Positions 1-9,000 of a stretch of 64,000 nucleotides of DNA are shown piece by piece (positions within the stretch are counted from its first letter, which is position 1; the number at the start of each line of letters is the position of its first letter). Below the pieces are notes generated by a model. The model saw nothing but the letters and a program-made list of their open reading frames with translations, made no database searches and was not told the origin of the DNA. Source of the stretch: DASSKA01 sp963839365 (lineage in GTDB: Bacteria > Actinomycetota > Actinomycetes > Propionibacteriales > Nocardioidaceae); the NCBI GenBank assembly GCA_963839365.1, contig CAWIUT010000001.1, forward strand, positions 1,054,001-1,118,000. Reading direction: 5' to 3'. Position numbers and translations under genes: made by a program.

Positions 1-1
1 C

Positions 2-799
2 GGCACCGGCCCGGTGCGAGTGCTGCACATCTCCGACCTGCACATGACACCGGGCCAGCGCCGCAAGCAGGAGTGGCTGCGCAACCTGGCCAAGCTGCAA
101 CCGGACCTGGTGGTGAGCACCGGCGACCACCTGGCGCACATGCAGTCCGTGCCGGTGGTGCTGGACGCGCTGGACGGGCTGCTCGGCGTCCCCGGCGTCT
201 TCGTGCTCGGCTCCAACGACTACTTCGCGCCGACGCTGCGCAACCCGGCGCGCTACCTGCTCCCCGACCAGGGCGCCCGCAACACCCACGCGCCGGTGCT
301 GCCGTGGGGACGGCTGCTCGACGGCCTGACCCGGCGCGGCTGGCTCAACCTGGACAACGCCCGGGGCTGCCTGACCGTGCGCGGGCTGCGGTTCGCGTTC
401 GCCGGGGTGGACGACCCACACCTCGGCTACGACGACCTGGCGACGGTCGCCGGCCCAGCGGATCCGGACGCCGACGTCCGTGTCGCGGTCAGTCACGCAC
501 CGTACCGGCGAGTGCTGGACGCGTTCGCGCGGGACGGGTACGACGCGATCCTCGCCGGGCACACCCACGGCGGACAGCTGCGGCTGCCGGGGTACGGCGC
601 GCTGGTCACCAACTGTGACCTGGACACCCGCCGGTCCAGCGGGCTGCACCGGCACCCGGCGTCCGCGCCACCCGGGACGCCCGGGTCGACCTGGTTGCAC
701 GTGTCGGCGGGGATGGGCACCTCGCCGTACGCCCCCGTCCGGTTCTGCTGCCGCCCGGAGGCGACCCTGCTGACGTTGACGCCGCGACCGTCCGCCTGA
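2..799 (+). CDS. Metallophosphoesterase, YkuE-like (5' end outside window)
   Basis: Calcineurin-like phosphoesterase, which would hydrolyse phosphoesters with a two-metal centre. Counting from the GTG at 14, the metal-ligand motifs are in family order: SDLH (residues 7-10), GD (37-38), the GSNDY version of GNH (66-70) and AGHTHGG (181-187). The frame stays open to the left edge, and relatives usually carry an N-terminal membrane segment of 30-60 residues. The GTG at 14 is therefore probably internal and the gene truncated by the window. The natural substrate cannot be told from sequence. A tRNA gene follows 54 bases after the stop. Confidence 0.85.
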   Translation, partial: GTGPVRVLHISDLHMTPGQRRKQEWLRNLAKLQPDLVVSTGDHLAHMQSVPVVLDALDGLLGVPGVFVLGSNDYFAPTLRNPARYLLPDQGARNTHAPVLPWGRLLDGLTRRGWLNLDNARGCLTVRGLRFAFAGVDDPHLGYDDLATVAGPADPDADVRVAVSHAPYRRVLDAFARDGYDAILAGHTHGGQLRLPGYGALVTNCDLDTRRSSGLHRHPASAPPGTPGSTWLHVSAGMGTSPYAPVRFCCRPEATLLTLTPRPSA

Positions 800-811
800 T
801 CCGCGGGCGGT

Positions 812-840
812 TTCGCCGCGCGGAGGAGGCTCAGGTAGAC
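812..840 (+). promoter_or_regulatory. Probable promoter of tRNA-Pro
   Basis: TTCGCC (812-817), a 17-base spacer and TAGACT (835-840) stand 13 bases before the mature 5' end of tRNA-Pro. The -10 fits the actinobacterial TANNNT consensus; the -35 is weak. Confidence 0.45.
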
Positions 841-853
841 TCCCCCACGCGTT

Positions 854-927
<74 letters not shown>

Positions 928-942
928 CTCGAAAAATCGCAT

Positions 943-981
943 GCACGAGGCCCTTTCCGGTGTCCGGGAAGGGCCTCGTGC
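943..981 (+). terminator. Hairpin terminator after tRNA-Pro
   Basis: A 16-bp inverted repeat (943-958 with 966-981, one G-U pair) around a 7-base loop begins 15 bases after the tRNA. There is no real T tract, as is usual for high-GC terminators. Confidence 0.7.
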
Positions 982-1139
982 TTGCCGCGTCGGACGCACT
1001 CGAGCCACCCAGCACGACTGCTTCGCAGGGCTCTGGGACGGCCACGGCTCTGCCATGCTGGCCCGCACCCCGTGAGTCGTAGGGGGCCTGGGCCCGAGCC
1101 GGCCACCCCACCCGCATCGTGGCAGCAACAAGCTGTCCG

Positions 1140-2585
1140 TCAACCGTCGCTCATGGGAACAGCGGCGGTCCGCGCGGAGCCGTCCGGGTGACGTTTCATG
1201 CCTTCGCCGGAGGGTCTCGAACGCCGGGGCGGCGGTGCTCCGTGACAGCGCTTCCACTTGCGTCCGCTGCCGCACGGGCAAGGGTCGTTGCGGGACCTGG
1301 CAGCGTCGCCTGCGGCGTACCACTCCCGGACGCCGGCTGCCTCCTGCCCCCTCGTGAGCAGATCCGCCATCACCCGCATCGGCTCGCCGATGTGCCGGAA
1401 GAAGTGCTGGTAGCCCGTGCACAGGTAGTGCAGGCCGGGCTCGCCGTCAGGGGTGGTGAGGAAGCGGTCCTTGGGACAGCCACCGTTGCACGCGAAGCGG
1501 ACGTCGCAACGCCGGCAGTAGTCCGGAAGGGTGTCGAGCTTGGCCTGCCCGAAGGCGGTCTGCTGTGGCGTGGTCGCCAGCTGGAGCAGGCTGCGGCCCT
1601 CAGCGATGTTGCCGAGCAGGTAGTCGTCCTCGACGTAGTGGTCGCAGGAGTAGAGGTCGCCGTTGTGCTCCAGCGCGAGAGCTGTCCCGCAGGTTCGCGC
1701 GTGCACGCACATGCCGGCCTGGTCCATCCCCAGCCAGTGCGCCAGCGCGGTGTCGAAGACCTGGACGAACACGTCGCCGACGTCGTGACGCGCCCACTCC
1801 TCGAAGACGTCGACGAGGAAGCGGCCGTACTGCTCGGCGCCAACGCTGCGACGGGTGACGAGGTCGCCGCGCTGCCGGTACAGCGGCCGCGCGCCCGAGC
1901 GGTGCCCCCAGCCGTTCTCGGCCAGCGGCAGGAGCTCCGGGGTGACCCGCTCCACGATCGGGATCAGCTGGACGAACCGGGCCCCGAGCGCGTCGCGCAG
2001 GAAGGTGTACACCTCGCGGCCGTGGTCGCCGTTCGCCGCGTTCACTGTCGTCAGGGCATTCCACTCCACGTCGTGGCGCTGGAGTACGTCGAGCCCACGC
2101 ATCACCCGGTCGAACGTCGGCTTCCCGCCCTTGTCGACCCGGTACGCGTCGTGCATCTCGCGGGGCCCGTCGACCGAGAGGCCGACCAGGAAGCCGTGCT
2201 CGTGGAGGAATTCCCCCCACGCGTCGTCGAGAAGGGTGCCGTTGGTCTGCACCGTGTTCACGATCCGCTGGTGAGGGCGGCGCAGCCTCTCCTCGAGCTC
2301 CACAGTCCGTCGGAAGAAGTCCAACCCCATCATCGTGGGTTCGCCGCCCTGCAAGGCGACCACCACCTCCTCCTGGTCCGCGTGTGCCTCCAGGAGCTGG
2401 CGCAGGTAGGCCTCATGGACGTGCGGCTCCATCCGGAACCCGCTGCCGGGGTAGAGCTGCTCCTTGGAGAGGAAGAAGCAGTACTCGCAGTCGAGGTTGC
2501 ACACCGCTCCGGTGGGCTTCGTCATGACGTGGAGCTGCACATGTCCCATCCTCGGTGCCGGGACTCGCGGGGCATCACCCGCCAT
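1140..2585 (-). CDS. Radical SAM anaerobic sulfatase maturase with C-terminal SEC-C motif
   Basis: anSME-type enzyme that would oxidise the active-site Cys or Ser of a sulfatase to formylglycine without oxygen. From the chosen start, the [4Fe-4S]/SAM motif CxxxCxxC is C29-C33-C36 and the SAM-binding GGEP is at 80-83. A SPASM region with clustered cysteines follows (CRRC, CNGGC). After it the protein carries an extra zinc motif, DPCPCGSGRKWKRCH, the SEC-C signature known from SecA. The frame is open further upstream, but the ATG at 2585 has GAGAGG in front and gives a 481-residue protein of family length. It diverges from a sulfatase with the matching Cys motif, the likely substrate. Confidence 0.9.
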   Translation of the reverse strand: MAGDAPRVPAPRMGHVQLHVMTKPTGAVCNLDCEYCFFLSKEQLYPGSGFRMEPHVHEAYLRQLLEAHADQEEVVVALQGGEPTMMGLDFFRRTVELEERLRRPHQRIVNTVQTNGTLLDDAWGEFLHEHGFLVGLSVDGPREMHDAYRVDKGGKPTFDRVMRGLDVLQRHDVEWNALTTVNAANGDHGREVYTFLRDALGARFVQLIPIVERVTPELLPLAENGWGHRSGARPLYRQRGDLVTRRSVGAEQYGRFLVDVFEEWARHDVGDVFVQVFDTALAHWLGMDQAGMCVHARTCGTALALEHNGDLYSCDHYVEDDYLLGNIAEGRSLLQLATTPQQTAFGQAKLDTLPDYCRRCDVRFACNGGCPKDRFLTTPDGEPGLHYLCTGYQHFFRHIGEPMRVMADLLTRGQEAAGVREWYAAGDAARSRNDPCPCGSGRKWKRCHGAPPPRRSRPSGEGMKRHPDGSARTAAVPMSDG

Positions 2586-2820
2586 GGATGAGCCCTCTCG
2601 TCGAGGGAAGCGCTTCCGCCGACCCGGCACTGCACCCAGCCAAGGGTCCGGTTCACCCCGGAAGGGTGATGTCTTCGCTGCCCCACCGTCGTGAAATGGG
2701 GCTGCGGGCCCTTCGACGGAGCGGCTCTTCGGGGCCGCCGACCAGAGTCGGGCGGGTCTGCGTGGCGTGATGGTCCGGATCGCTTGGACATCCGGGACGG
2801 GTGTCAGAGAGGTGGACGAG

Positions 2821-5175
2821 GTGGCTGAGGACTTCGCTGGCAGGATCGAGCTGGACATCCGGGACTCGACGCCGGACTGGACACCTTTCCTAGCGCCCAA
2901 GGCGCCGGACGGCTCGCCGAACGTGGTGTTCATCGTCTGGGACGACGTGGGTTACGGCACCATGGACTGCTTCGGCGGCCCTGTACGGACGCCCACGATG
3001 AGCCGCATCGCCGAGCGGGGGGTGCGGTACTCGAACTTCCACACGACCGCGTTGTGCTCACCCACCCGGGCATCGATCCTGACCGGGCGCAACGCGACGT
3101 CGAACGGGATGGCGACGATCGCGGAGTTCAGCGCCGGCTTCCCCGGCATCTCGACCAGGATTCCCTTCGAGAACGGGTTCATCTCCGAGGTGCTCGGCGA
3201 GCACGGCTACAACACCTACTGCGTGGGCAAGTGGCACCTCACTCCCGGCGAGGAGACCGGGGCGGCGGCATGGAAGAAGCGCTGGCCGCTGGGTCGGGGG
3301 TTCGAGCGGTTCTACGGCTTCCTGGGCGGCGAGTCGAGCTGCTGGTACCCGGACCTGATCCACGACAACCACTCGACCGATCCTCCGACGACTCCGGAGG
3401 ACGGCTACCACATCGCCAAGGACCTCTCCGACAAGGCCATCGAGTTCATCCGCGACGCCAAGGCAATCGAACCGCAGCGGCCGTTCTTCCTGTACTTCTC
3501 CCTCGACGCGGCGCACGCACCACACCACGTGTTCCGGGAGTGGGCGGACAAGTACAGGGGCGTTTTCGACGAGGGGTACGAGTCCATCCGGGCCAAGATC
3601 CTCGACCGACAGAAGCTGCTCGGGCTACTGCCGAAGGACACCGAGCTGACAAACATCAACCCGCACGGCGAACCCGCTGTCCGCGGTCCCGACGGGCAGC
3701 CGTGGCCGGCGCTGGACTCCGTGCGACCGTGGGACTCGTTGAGCTCCGACGAGCAGCGTCTTTTCACCCGGATGGCGGAGGTGTTCGCCGGCTACGTGGA
3801 GTACACCGACGACCAGGTAGGCCGTGTGATCGACTTCCTCGCCTCCTCCGGGGAGCTGGACAACACGATCATCGTCGTGGTCTCCGACAACGGCGCAAGC
3901 GGCGAGGGCGGCCCGAACGGGACGTTCAACGAATGGCGGTTCTTCAACGGCGTGCCCACACCCACCGAGCTCACCCTCGAGCACATCGACGAGCTCGGCG
4001 GCCCGAAGTCCTACAACCACTACAACACCGGCTGGGCGTGGGCCTTCGACACCCCGTTCCCCTACTGGAAGCGCTGGGCCGGCTTCGAAGGCGGCATCGC
4101 GGACATGTGCATGGTCAGCTGGCCCGCCAAGGTCGCTCCCCAGGCCAGCCCCCGGCCGCAGTACGTGCACGCCGTGGACATCGTGCCCACCATCTACGAG
4201 CTGCTGGGCATCACCCCGCCGGAGACACTGAACGGCTATGCCCAGAGCGCCATCGAGGGCGAAAGCTTCGCCGCCACACTCACCGACCCGAACGCTCCCG
4301 GAAAACGCACGCAGTTCTACGCCATGCTCGGGCAGCGGGCGGTCTACGAAGACGGCTGGCTAGCCTGCACCCTGCACCCGCCCCTCAGCGGCTGGGGCAA
4401 GTTCGAGCACGATGTCTGGGAGCTCTACCACATGGAGGTGGACCGTTCGCAGTCCACGAACCTCGCCGACAAGGAGCCGACACGGCTCGAGCGGATGAAG
4501 CAGCGCTGGTTCGAGCTCGCCGAGCAGTACAACGGCCTGCCGCTGGACGACCGGACAGCACTGGAGCAGACGCTTGCCGAACGCCCCAGTGGGTCTCCGA
4601 ACAGGGACCGGTACGTCTACTACCCCGACTGCGCTTCCGTCCCGGAACAGTCCGCCGTCCTGATAAGCGGCCGCGCCTACACCATCGCAGCCGGCGTGCA
4701 TGTCGATTCATCCGACGCGGAAGGGGTGATCTTCGCCCACGGCGGCGTGGCCGGTGGGCACAGCCTGTACGTGAAGGACCACCGGGTCACCTACGTCTTC
4801 AACTGGGTGGGCACGCACCTGCAGACCATCACCTCCGAGCGGAACCTGGAGCCGGGGCCCCGTGTGATCACCGCGGAGTTCGTGCCCCAGGGCCGCAGCG
4901 AGGACCCTGGCATGCCGGGGGCCCGCGGCACCCTGAGTCTGTACGTCGACGGTGAGGTCGTCGGAAGTGCCGAGATCGTCACCCAGCCAGGACTGTTCTG
5001 CGCCGTTGGCGACGGGCTCTGTGTCGGGCGTGACGACGCGTCGCCCGTGACGCCGGCCTACACCGCGCCCTACCGGTTCACCGGCGGTTCGATCGACAAG
5101 GTGGTCGTGGACGTGTCCGGTGAACGGTTCGTCGACCATGAGGCCCAGGTCCGGGGCTGGTTCCTGCTGGACTGA
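2821..5175 (+). CDS. Arylsulfatase (Cys-type formylglycine sulfatase)
   Basis: Sulfatase of the alkaline-phosphatase superfamily that would hydrolyse sulfate esters. With the start at GTG 2821 the metal-binding DD is at 41-42 and the modification site is C79-S-P-T-R83, followed by the family's LTGR. The catalytic domain runs to about residue 530. The last 200 residues look like a beta-sandwich (LamG-like) extension. I chose 2821 because AGAGAGG lies 8 bases upstream; the same frame is open from GTG 2767. No signal peptide is visible, so it is probably cytoplasmic. The divergent neighbour encodes the matching maturase. The substrate is unknown. Confidence 0.9.
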   Translation: MAEDFAGRIELDIRDSTPDWTPFLAPKAPDGSPNVVFIVWDDVGYGTMDCFGGPVRTPTMSRIAERGVRYSNFHTTALCSPTRASILTGRNATSNGMATIAEFSAGFPGISTRIPFENGFISEVLGEHGYNTYCVGKWHLTPGEETGAAAWKKRWPLGRGFERFYGFLGGESSCWYPDLIHDNHSTDPPTTPEDGYHIAKDLSDKAIEFIRDAKAIEPQRPFFLYFSLDAAHAPHHVFREWADKYRGVFDEGYESIRAKILDRQKLLGLLPKDTELTNINPHGEPAVRGPDGQPWPALDSVRPWDSLSSDEQRLFTRMAEVFAGYVEYTDDQVGRVIDFLASSGELDNTIIVVVSDNGASGEGGPNGTFNEWRFFNGVPTPTELTLEHIDELGGPKSYNHYNTGWAWAFDTPFPYWKRWAGFEGGIADMCMVSWPAKVAPQASPRPQYVHAVDIVPTIYELLGITPPETLNGYAQSAIEGESFAATLTDPNAPGKRTQFYAMLGQRAVYEDGWLACTLHPPLSGWGKFEHDVWELYHMEVDRSQSTNLADKEPTRLERMKQRWFELAEQYNGLPLDDRTALEQTLAERPSGSPNRDRYVYYPDCASVPEQSAVLISGRAYTIAAGVHVDSSDAEGVIFAHGGVAGGHSLYVKDHRVTYVFNWVGTHLQTITSERNLEPGPRVITAEFVPQGRSEDPGMPGARGTLSLYVDGEVVGSAEIVTQPGLFCAVGDGLCVGRDDASPVTPAYTAPYRFTGGSIDKVVVDVSGERFVDHEAQVRGWFLLD

Positions 5176-5265
5176 CCGTGAGCTCGCCTTCTCATGCGCC
5201 GAGGATGAGGTCCGGAATCCAGACTCAGCGGACGCTGTAGCAGAACCCCTCCCCGGGAGATGGTG

Positions 5266-6675
5266 ATGTGGCTTTCGTGGCGTGCGCGGTGGCGCACCTA
5301 TGAGTACGTCCGCAACAGCCTGTGGATCGTCCCACTCCTGTTCGTTGCCGTGGCTGTGACACTGGGCCTGGTTCTCCCCATCGTCGATGAGCGCACGAGC
5401 ACGACCATCGGCATCTCGTTCGGAGAGGACGCCGCTCGCGCCGTACTCGGAGCCGTCGCCAGCGGCATGATCACCTTCACCGGCTTCGTCTTCTCGATCC
5501 TGCTGATCGCCGTCCAGTTCGGTTCCAGCCAGTTCTCCCCCCGGCTCCTCCGCCGCTTCCTGCGGGATCCGACCACCAAGGCAGCCTTGGGGATCTTCAT
5601 GGCCACCTTCATCTACGCCCTGGCCGTGCTGAGGGTCGTCGGAACCGGCACCAACGCCGCCTTCGTGCCCAACAACTCGATCTCGGTCGCCATCCTTCTG
5701 CTGCTGTTCAGCATGCTCATGTTCCTGCGCCTGATGAGCCGCACCACCCAGGGCCTGCGCGTGGCGGCCGTGCTCGCCGAGCTCGGCGCCGACGCGCGTC
5801 GGGTGATCGACGCCGCCTACCCCAACCCGGTCACGGACACCCTGCCTGCACCGGAAGAATCCTTACCCTCTGACGCCTCTGACGCAGCTACTGCCACCCC
5901 TGCTCGGCGGACGGTGACCTACCACGGGGCCGCGGGTGTCGTGCAAAGCATCGACATGCGCAACCTCACCGCCCGTGCCGCGAAGGCGGACGCCGTGATC
6001 GAGCTTGCGCCACGACTGGGTGAGCTGATCGCAGACGGATCAGCGCTGTTCACCGTCCGCGGGGGGCGCAGCCCGATCGACGACGACTGGCTGCGAGGCA
6101 CCGTGGCGACCGGCGACGAGCGGACCATGCAGCAAGACCCGGCCTTCGCCTTCCGGCTCTTCGCCGACATCTCCGCCAAGGCGCTCTCGCCGGGCGTGAA
6201 CGACCCCACCACATCGGTACAAGCGCTCGACCAGATCGAGCTGCTCCTGCGCCAGCTTGGTACCCGTCGGCTGACTCCCGGTGTGAGCCGGGACGGGAGC
6301 GGAACGGTCAGGGTCCGCTACACGGTGCCGAGCTGGGAGGACTACCTCAGCCTTGCCATCGACGAGACGCGGCAGTACGGCGCCGGGTCCATCCAGGTGC
6401 TGCGCCGCCTGCGGGCGCTGCTGGAGAACGTGCGCGCCGTTGTCCCCGAGCCACGACGCGTCGCGGTCGATGCCGAGCTCGCGCTCCTGGACGCAACCGC
6501 CGAACGAGTCTACGGCGACTCCTCCGACCACCGCGCGGCCCTCAAGGGTGACCGCCAGGGACTGGGTGCCACCGAGATCGCCGCCCTTCGGCTGCCGTAC
6601 CAGCCAACCGGGGCCCACGACGCCGGCCAGTCAGCTAATGCCACCCAGCAGCGAGCGGGTGACACGACGCCCTAG
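5266..6675 (+). CDS. DUF2254 family membrane protein
   Basis: Predicted inner-membrane protein of 469 residues from the DUF2254 family, whose function is not established. The N-terminal third holds four hydrophobic segments (about residues 18-40, 60-90, 105-125 and 140-160), with the family signature around FSILLIAVQFGSSQFSPR. The remainder is soluble and includes a conserved stretch around SPGVNDPTTS. ATG 5266 is preferred because GGGAG lies 6 bases before it; an in-frame ATG at 5260 would leave no spacing. It stands alone between the sulfatase and the convergent GAF-ANTAR genes. Confidence 0.8.
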   Translation: MWLSWRARWRTYEYVRNSLWIVPLLFVAVAVTLGLVLPIVDERTSTTIGISFGEDAARAVLGAVASGMITFTGFVFSILLIAVQFGSSQFSPRLLRRFLRDPTTKAALGIFMATFIYALAVLRVVGTGTNAAFVPNNSISVAILLLLFSMLMFLRLMSRTTQGLRVAAVLAELGADARRVIDAAYPNPVTDTLPAPEESLPSDASDAATATPARRTVTYHGAAGVVQSIDMRNLTARAAKADAVIELAPRLGELIADGSALFTVRGGRSPIDDDWLRGTVATGDERTMQQDPAFAFRLFADISAKALSPGVNDPTTSVQALDQIELLLRQLGTRRLTPGVSRDGSGTVRVRYTVPSWEDYLSLAIDETRQYGAGSIQVLRRLRALLENVRAVVPEPRRVAVDAELALLDATAERVYGDSSDHRAALKGDRQGLGATEIAALRLPYQPTGAHDAGQSANATQQRAGDTTP

Positions 6676-6762
6676 CCGCAGGGCGAGGAAGACGACGAGT
6701 CGTCGTACAAGAGCCGTACAAGAAGTGGGGCCGGGCGGCCGCTCGGGCCGGTGTGCTGTTGT

Positions 6763-7554
6763 TCAGTCCTCCTCCGGAGCGGCGGGCCGCTTGGACAGGA
6801 CAGCCAGGATCTCGTTGACGTCGCGGTCGCGCAGCACCAGCGACTGGGCGACGGATCCGAGCTTCAGGTTGTTGTCGCGGCAGAAGCGGCGGAGGGCCCA
6901 GAAGGCGGAGTCCATGTCCAGGCTCCCGGACTCGGCAAGGAACCCCTTGGCCTGTTCGATGACGATGCGCGCGTTGAGGGCCCTTTGGAGCTGCTCCGCG
7001 AGCATCGAGGACCGGTTGATCGAGCGTTGCTGGAGGATACCGATGGTCGCGACATCGGTGAGTGCCTGGGCCAGCCGCTGGTCTGCCGAGCTCAGTGCTG
7101 CGCCATCCGCGCTGAACAGGTTGAGGGCCCCGATGACCTCGTCCCGCAAACGCATGGGTATGGCGTGGACGGCCTTGAAACCGACGCTCTTCGCGGTCTC
7201 GGCGAACCGCGGCCACGGGGTCGGCGCCTCGAGGTCCTCCACGCTGACCGGGTGACCGGTCCGCGACGCCTCCACGCACGGGCCACCCTCACTGCTTTGG
7301 ATCTGGAACACCTCGACGAGGCGTGTGGCCTCGCTGGATGACGCCATGAGATGCAGGTCGCCGCGCTGGTCAATCAGCATCAGACCTGCATGCGTGACGT
7401 GAAGGAGCTGAACGCAAGCGTGGACCAAGTTGTCCAGCATGTCGACGACGTCGTAGTCATCGACCAGCGTGTCCGCGAGCACAACGAAGCTCTGGGTCAG
7501 AAGGTCTTCCCGCCCGATGCCGGGAGTGTCTTCGCCGGATGTCGGGCCGGTCAT
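6763..7554 (-). CDS. GAF and ANTAR domain protein (RNA-binding antitermination regulator)
   Basis: 263 residues. The GAF sensor domain spans about 20-165, with the usual EGPC motif changed to EGGPC. A complete ANTAR domain of about 55 residues follows (roughly 190-250), rich in conserved Ala, Arg and Leu (ALNARIVIEQAKGFLAE). ANTAR domains bind dual-hairpin RNAs and promote antitermination; the GAF signal is unknown. Its ATG overlaps the stop of the upstream GAF gene by four bases (ATGA, 7551-7554), so the two are translated as a unit. Confidence 0.85.
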   Translation of the reverse strand: MTGPTSGEDTPGIGREDLLTQSFVVLADTLVDDYDVVDMLDNLVHACVQLLHVTHAGLMLIDQRGDLHLMASSSEATRLVEVFQIQSSEGGPCVEASRTGHPVSVEDLEAPTPWPRFAETAKSVGFKAVHAIPMRLRDEVIGALNLFSADGAALSSADQRLAQALTDVATIGILQQRSINRSSMLAEQLQRALNARIVIEQAKGFLAESGSLDMDSAFWALRRFCRDNNLKLGSVAQSLVLRDRDVNEILAVLSKRPAAPEED

Positions 7555-8237
7555 TCCCTCTCCTCCTGGAATCGCCTGGAGCCGTTGATCACGTCGTCGG
7601 CAACCCTGTCCACGGGCGCTCCCTCGGCATAGGCGGCGGCCCTGAGACGCAGTAGGGCCTCCCCGATGCTCGTGCCGAGCTGCGCCATGACCATTCCGGC
7701 TGCGCGATGGACGGCCATGCTGCCGAGCTGCTCCGTGCTGAGCCCGTCATCGGGATTACCATCCATACGCAGCAGCATCAAGGAGAGCGCGTCCACGGTG
7801 GTCAGGATCTTGGCGAGGCTCGCATCGTCGAGGGGTCCGGGGGTCCGGCGGTAGAGGTCGACGGCGCCCACCGAGATCGCACCGATGCGCATCGGGAACG
7901 CGAACACGGCACGGATGTCGGCCTTGGCGGCCTCCGGAAGAAACATCGCCCAACGGGTGCGAAGCCCGCTGTCGGCCGCATCCAGGTCATCGACCAGGAC
8001 CGGTGAGCCCGAGGCGAACGCGTCCACACACGGCCCTTCTCCCACGGTGAACTGGAGGCGCTCGATGGTGTCTGCAGCGGCGTCCGAGCCGTACAAAGGC
8101 TCACGCATTCCCGCGTGGGACACCAAGGAGATCCCTCCCCCGTCCACGGCCACGGCCTCCATGCACGCCACGAGCAGTTCCTCGATCCGGGCGCGGGTTG
8201 CGCCGGCACCCGTCACCACGTCACCGACCCCTTCCAC
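7551..8237 (-). CDS. GAF domain protein with degenerate ANTAR-like C-terminus
   Basis: 228 residues. The GAF domain spans about 15-165 and contains the motif GEGPCVDAF that marks actinobacterial GAF-ANTAR proteins. The C-terminal 60 residues (MAVHRAAGMVMAQLGTSIGE and after) match the ANTAR helical pattern but are shorter and more divergent. It is the first gene of the pair with the GAF-ANTAR gene. An RsbW-like ATPase gene lies 119 bases upstream on the same strand. The three together look like a stress-signalling module. Confidence 0.82.
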   Translation of the reverse strand: MEGVGDVVTGAGATRARIEELLVACMEAVAVDGGGISLVSHAGMREPLYGSDAAADTIERLQFTVGEGPCVDAFASGSPVLVDDLDAADSGLRTRWAMFLPEAAKADIRAVFAFPMRIGAISVGAVDLYRRTPGPLDDASLAKILTTVDALSLMLLRMDGNPDDGLSTEQLGSMAVHRAAGMVMAQLGTSIGEALLRLRAAAYAEGAPVDRVADDVINGSRRFQEERE

Positions 8238-8356
8238 CAGGCTCGGCCGGCCTCGGCGCGCCCCGCTTCATCGAGGCTGGCGCAACGGGAGCCTGTCATC
8301 AGGATACGCCTTCATCGTGGCGGACGCTTCCCCAGAGTGTCCGTGGGAGCGAACTG

Positions 8357-8767
8357 TCACAGCACCGGCACGATCTCACGCTCGGCCGGGAAGGACGCCC
8401 ACACCGATTTGCCGCCGTCCGGGTAGCTCGTCACCCCCCATTCGCGACTCAGGGCCTCCACGATGAGAAGCCCGAGGCCCCCCTGGTCCTTCTCCCGGGC
8501 TGCGGCCGTGGTCGGCATCACTGGAGACAGATCGCCCACCGTCAAGGTCACCAACGGGCCGGCGCGCTGCAGGAGCACGGTGATCGGAGTCTGCGCGTGC
8601 GTCATCGCATTGGTGACCAGTTCGCTGGCCGTCAGGCAAATGTCATCCTGCAGGTGCTGCATATCGTGACCGAGGAGATGACGCGTGACGAACTCGCGCG
8701 CCCGCCCCGCGCTGACGGGCTCGGCCGCCATGCGTTCCGCGTACAACCAAGAACACACCTGACCCAT
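8357..8767 (-). CDS. ATP-binding protein, RsbW/SpoIIAB-like (HATPase_c_2)
   Basis: 136-residue GHKL-fold domain of the anti-sigma-factor kinase class. The N-box is TASELVTNAMTHA and the G-box region is DQGGLGLLIVEALS. Such proteins bind a sigma factor or phosphorylate an anti-anti-sigma factor; actinobacteria carry many orphan copies. No partner STAS or sigma gene is adjacent, so the target is unknown. It is followed by the two GAF genes on the same strand. Confidence 0.82.
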   Translation of the reverse strand: MGQVCSWLYAERMAAEPVSAGRAREFVTRHLLGHDMQHLQDDICLTASELVTNAMTHAQTPITVLLQRAGPLVTLTVGDLSPVMPTTAAAREKDQGGLGLLIVEALSREWGVTSYPDGGKSVWASFPAEREIVPVL

Positions 8768-8850
8768 GCCGACCTCCGGGTGATTGTGCGGTTCTGCTTG
8801 ACCCGGGCAACGCAGGATCAGGACGATGCCGTGACGTTCTCTACAGACAC

Positions 8851-8877
8851 TACCCCTCTTTGGCCGCGGGGTAACCC
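8851..8877 (-). promoter_or_regulatory. Possible SigB/SigF-type promoter for the RsbW-like gene
   Basis: On the minus strand GTTA is followed, 16 bases later, by GGGTAG, resembling the actinobacterial general-stress consensus GTTT-N15/16-GGGTAT. It lies 84 bases before the start of the RsbW-like gene, in an otherwise featureless stretch. The match is imperfect. Confidence 0.3.
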
Positions 8878-9000
8878 TCGATGACCGCTCTGTCGCGTCG
8901 GCATCCGAATTGCCACGGACAGGTGACTCTCCCCTCGACAGGACCGGGTTCTGGGCGGACCGCGCCAGGACGGCGACCGCGCCGCCTCCTACGATGACAT

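Noticed and set aside
1119..2591. 490-codon open frame on the plus strand
   Set aside because: Fully antisense to the radical SAM maturase, which has all family motifs. The plus-strand translation has no recognisable domain; long antisense frames are expected at this GC content.
3054..4955. 633-codon frame inside the sulfatase gene
   Set aside because: Out of frame with a sulfatase that shows complete motifs; its translation is Arg-rich and without domains.
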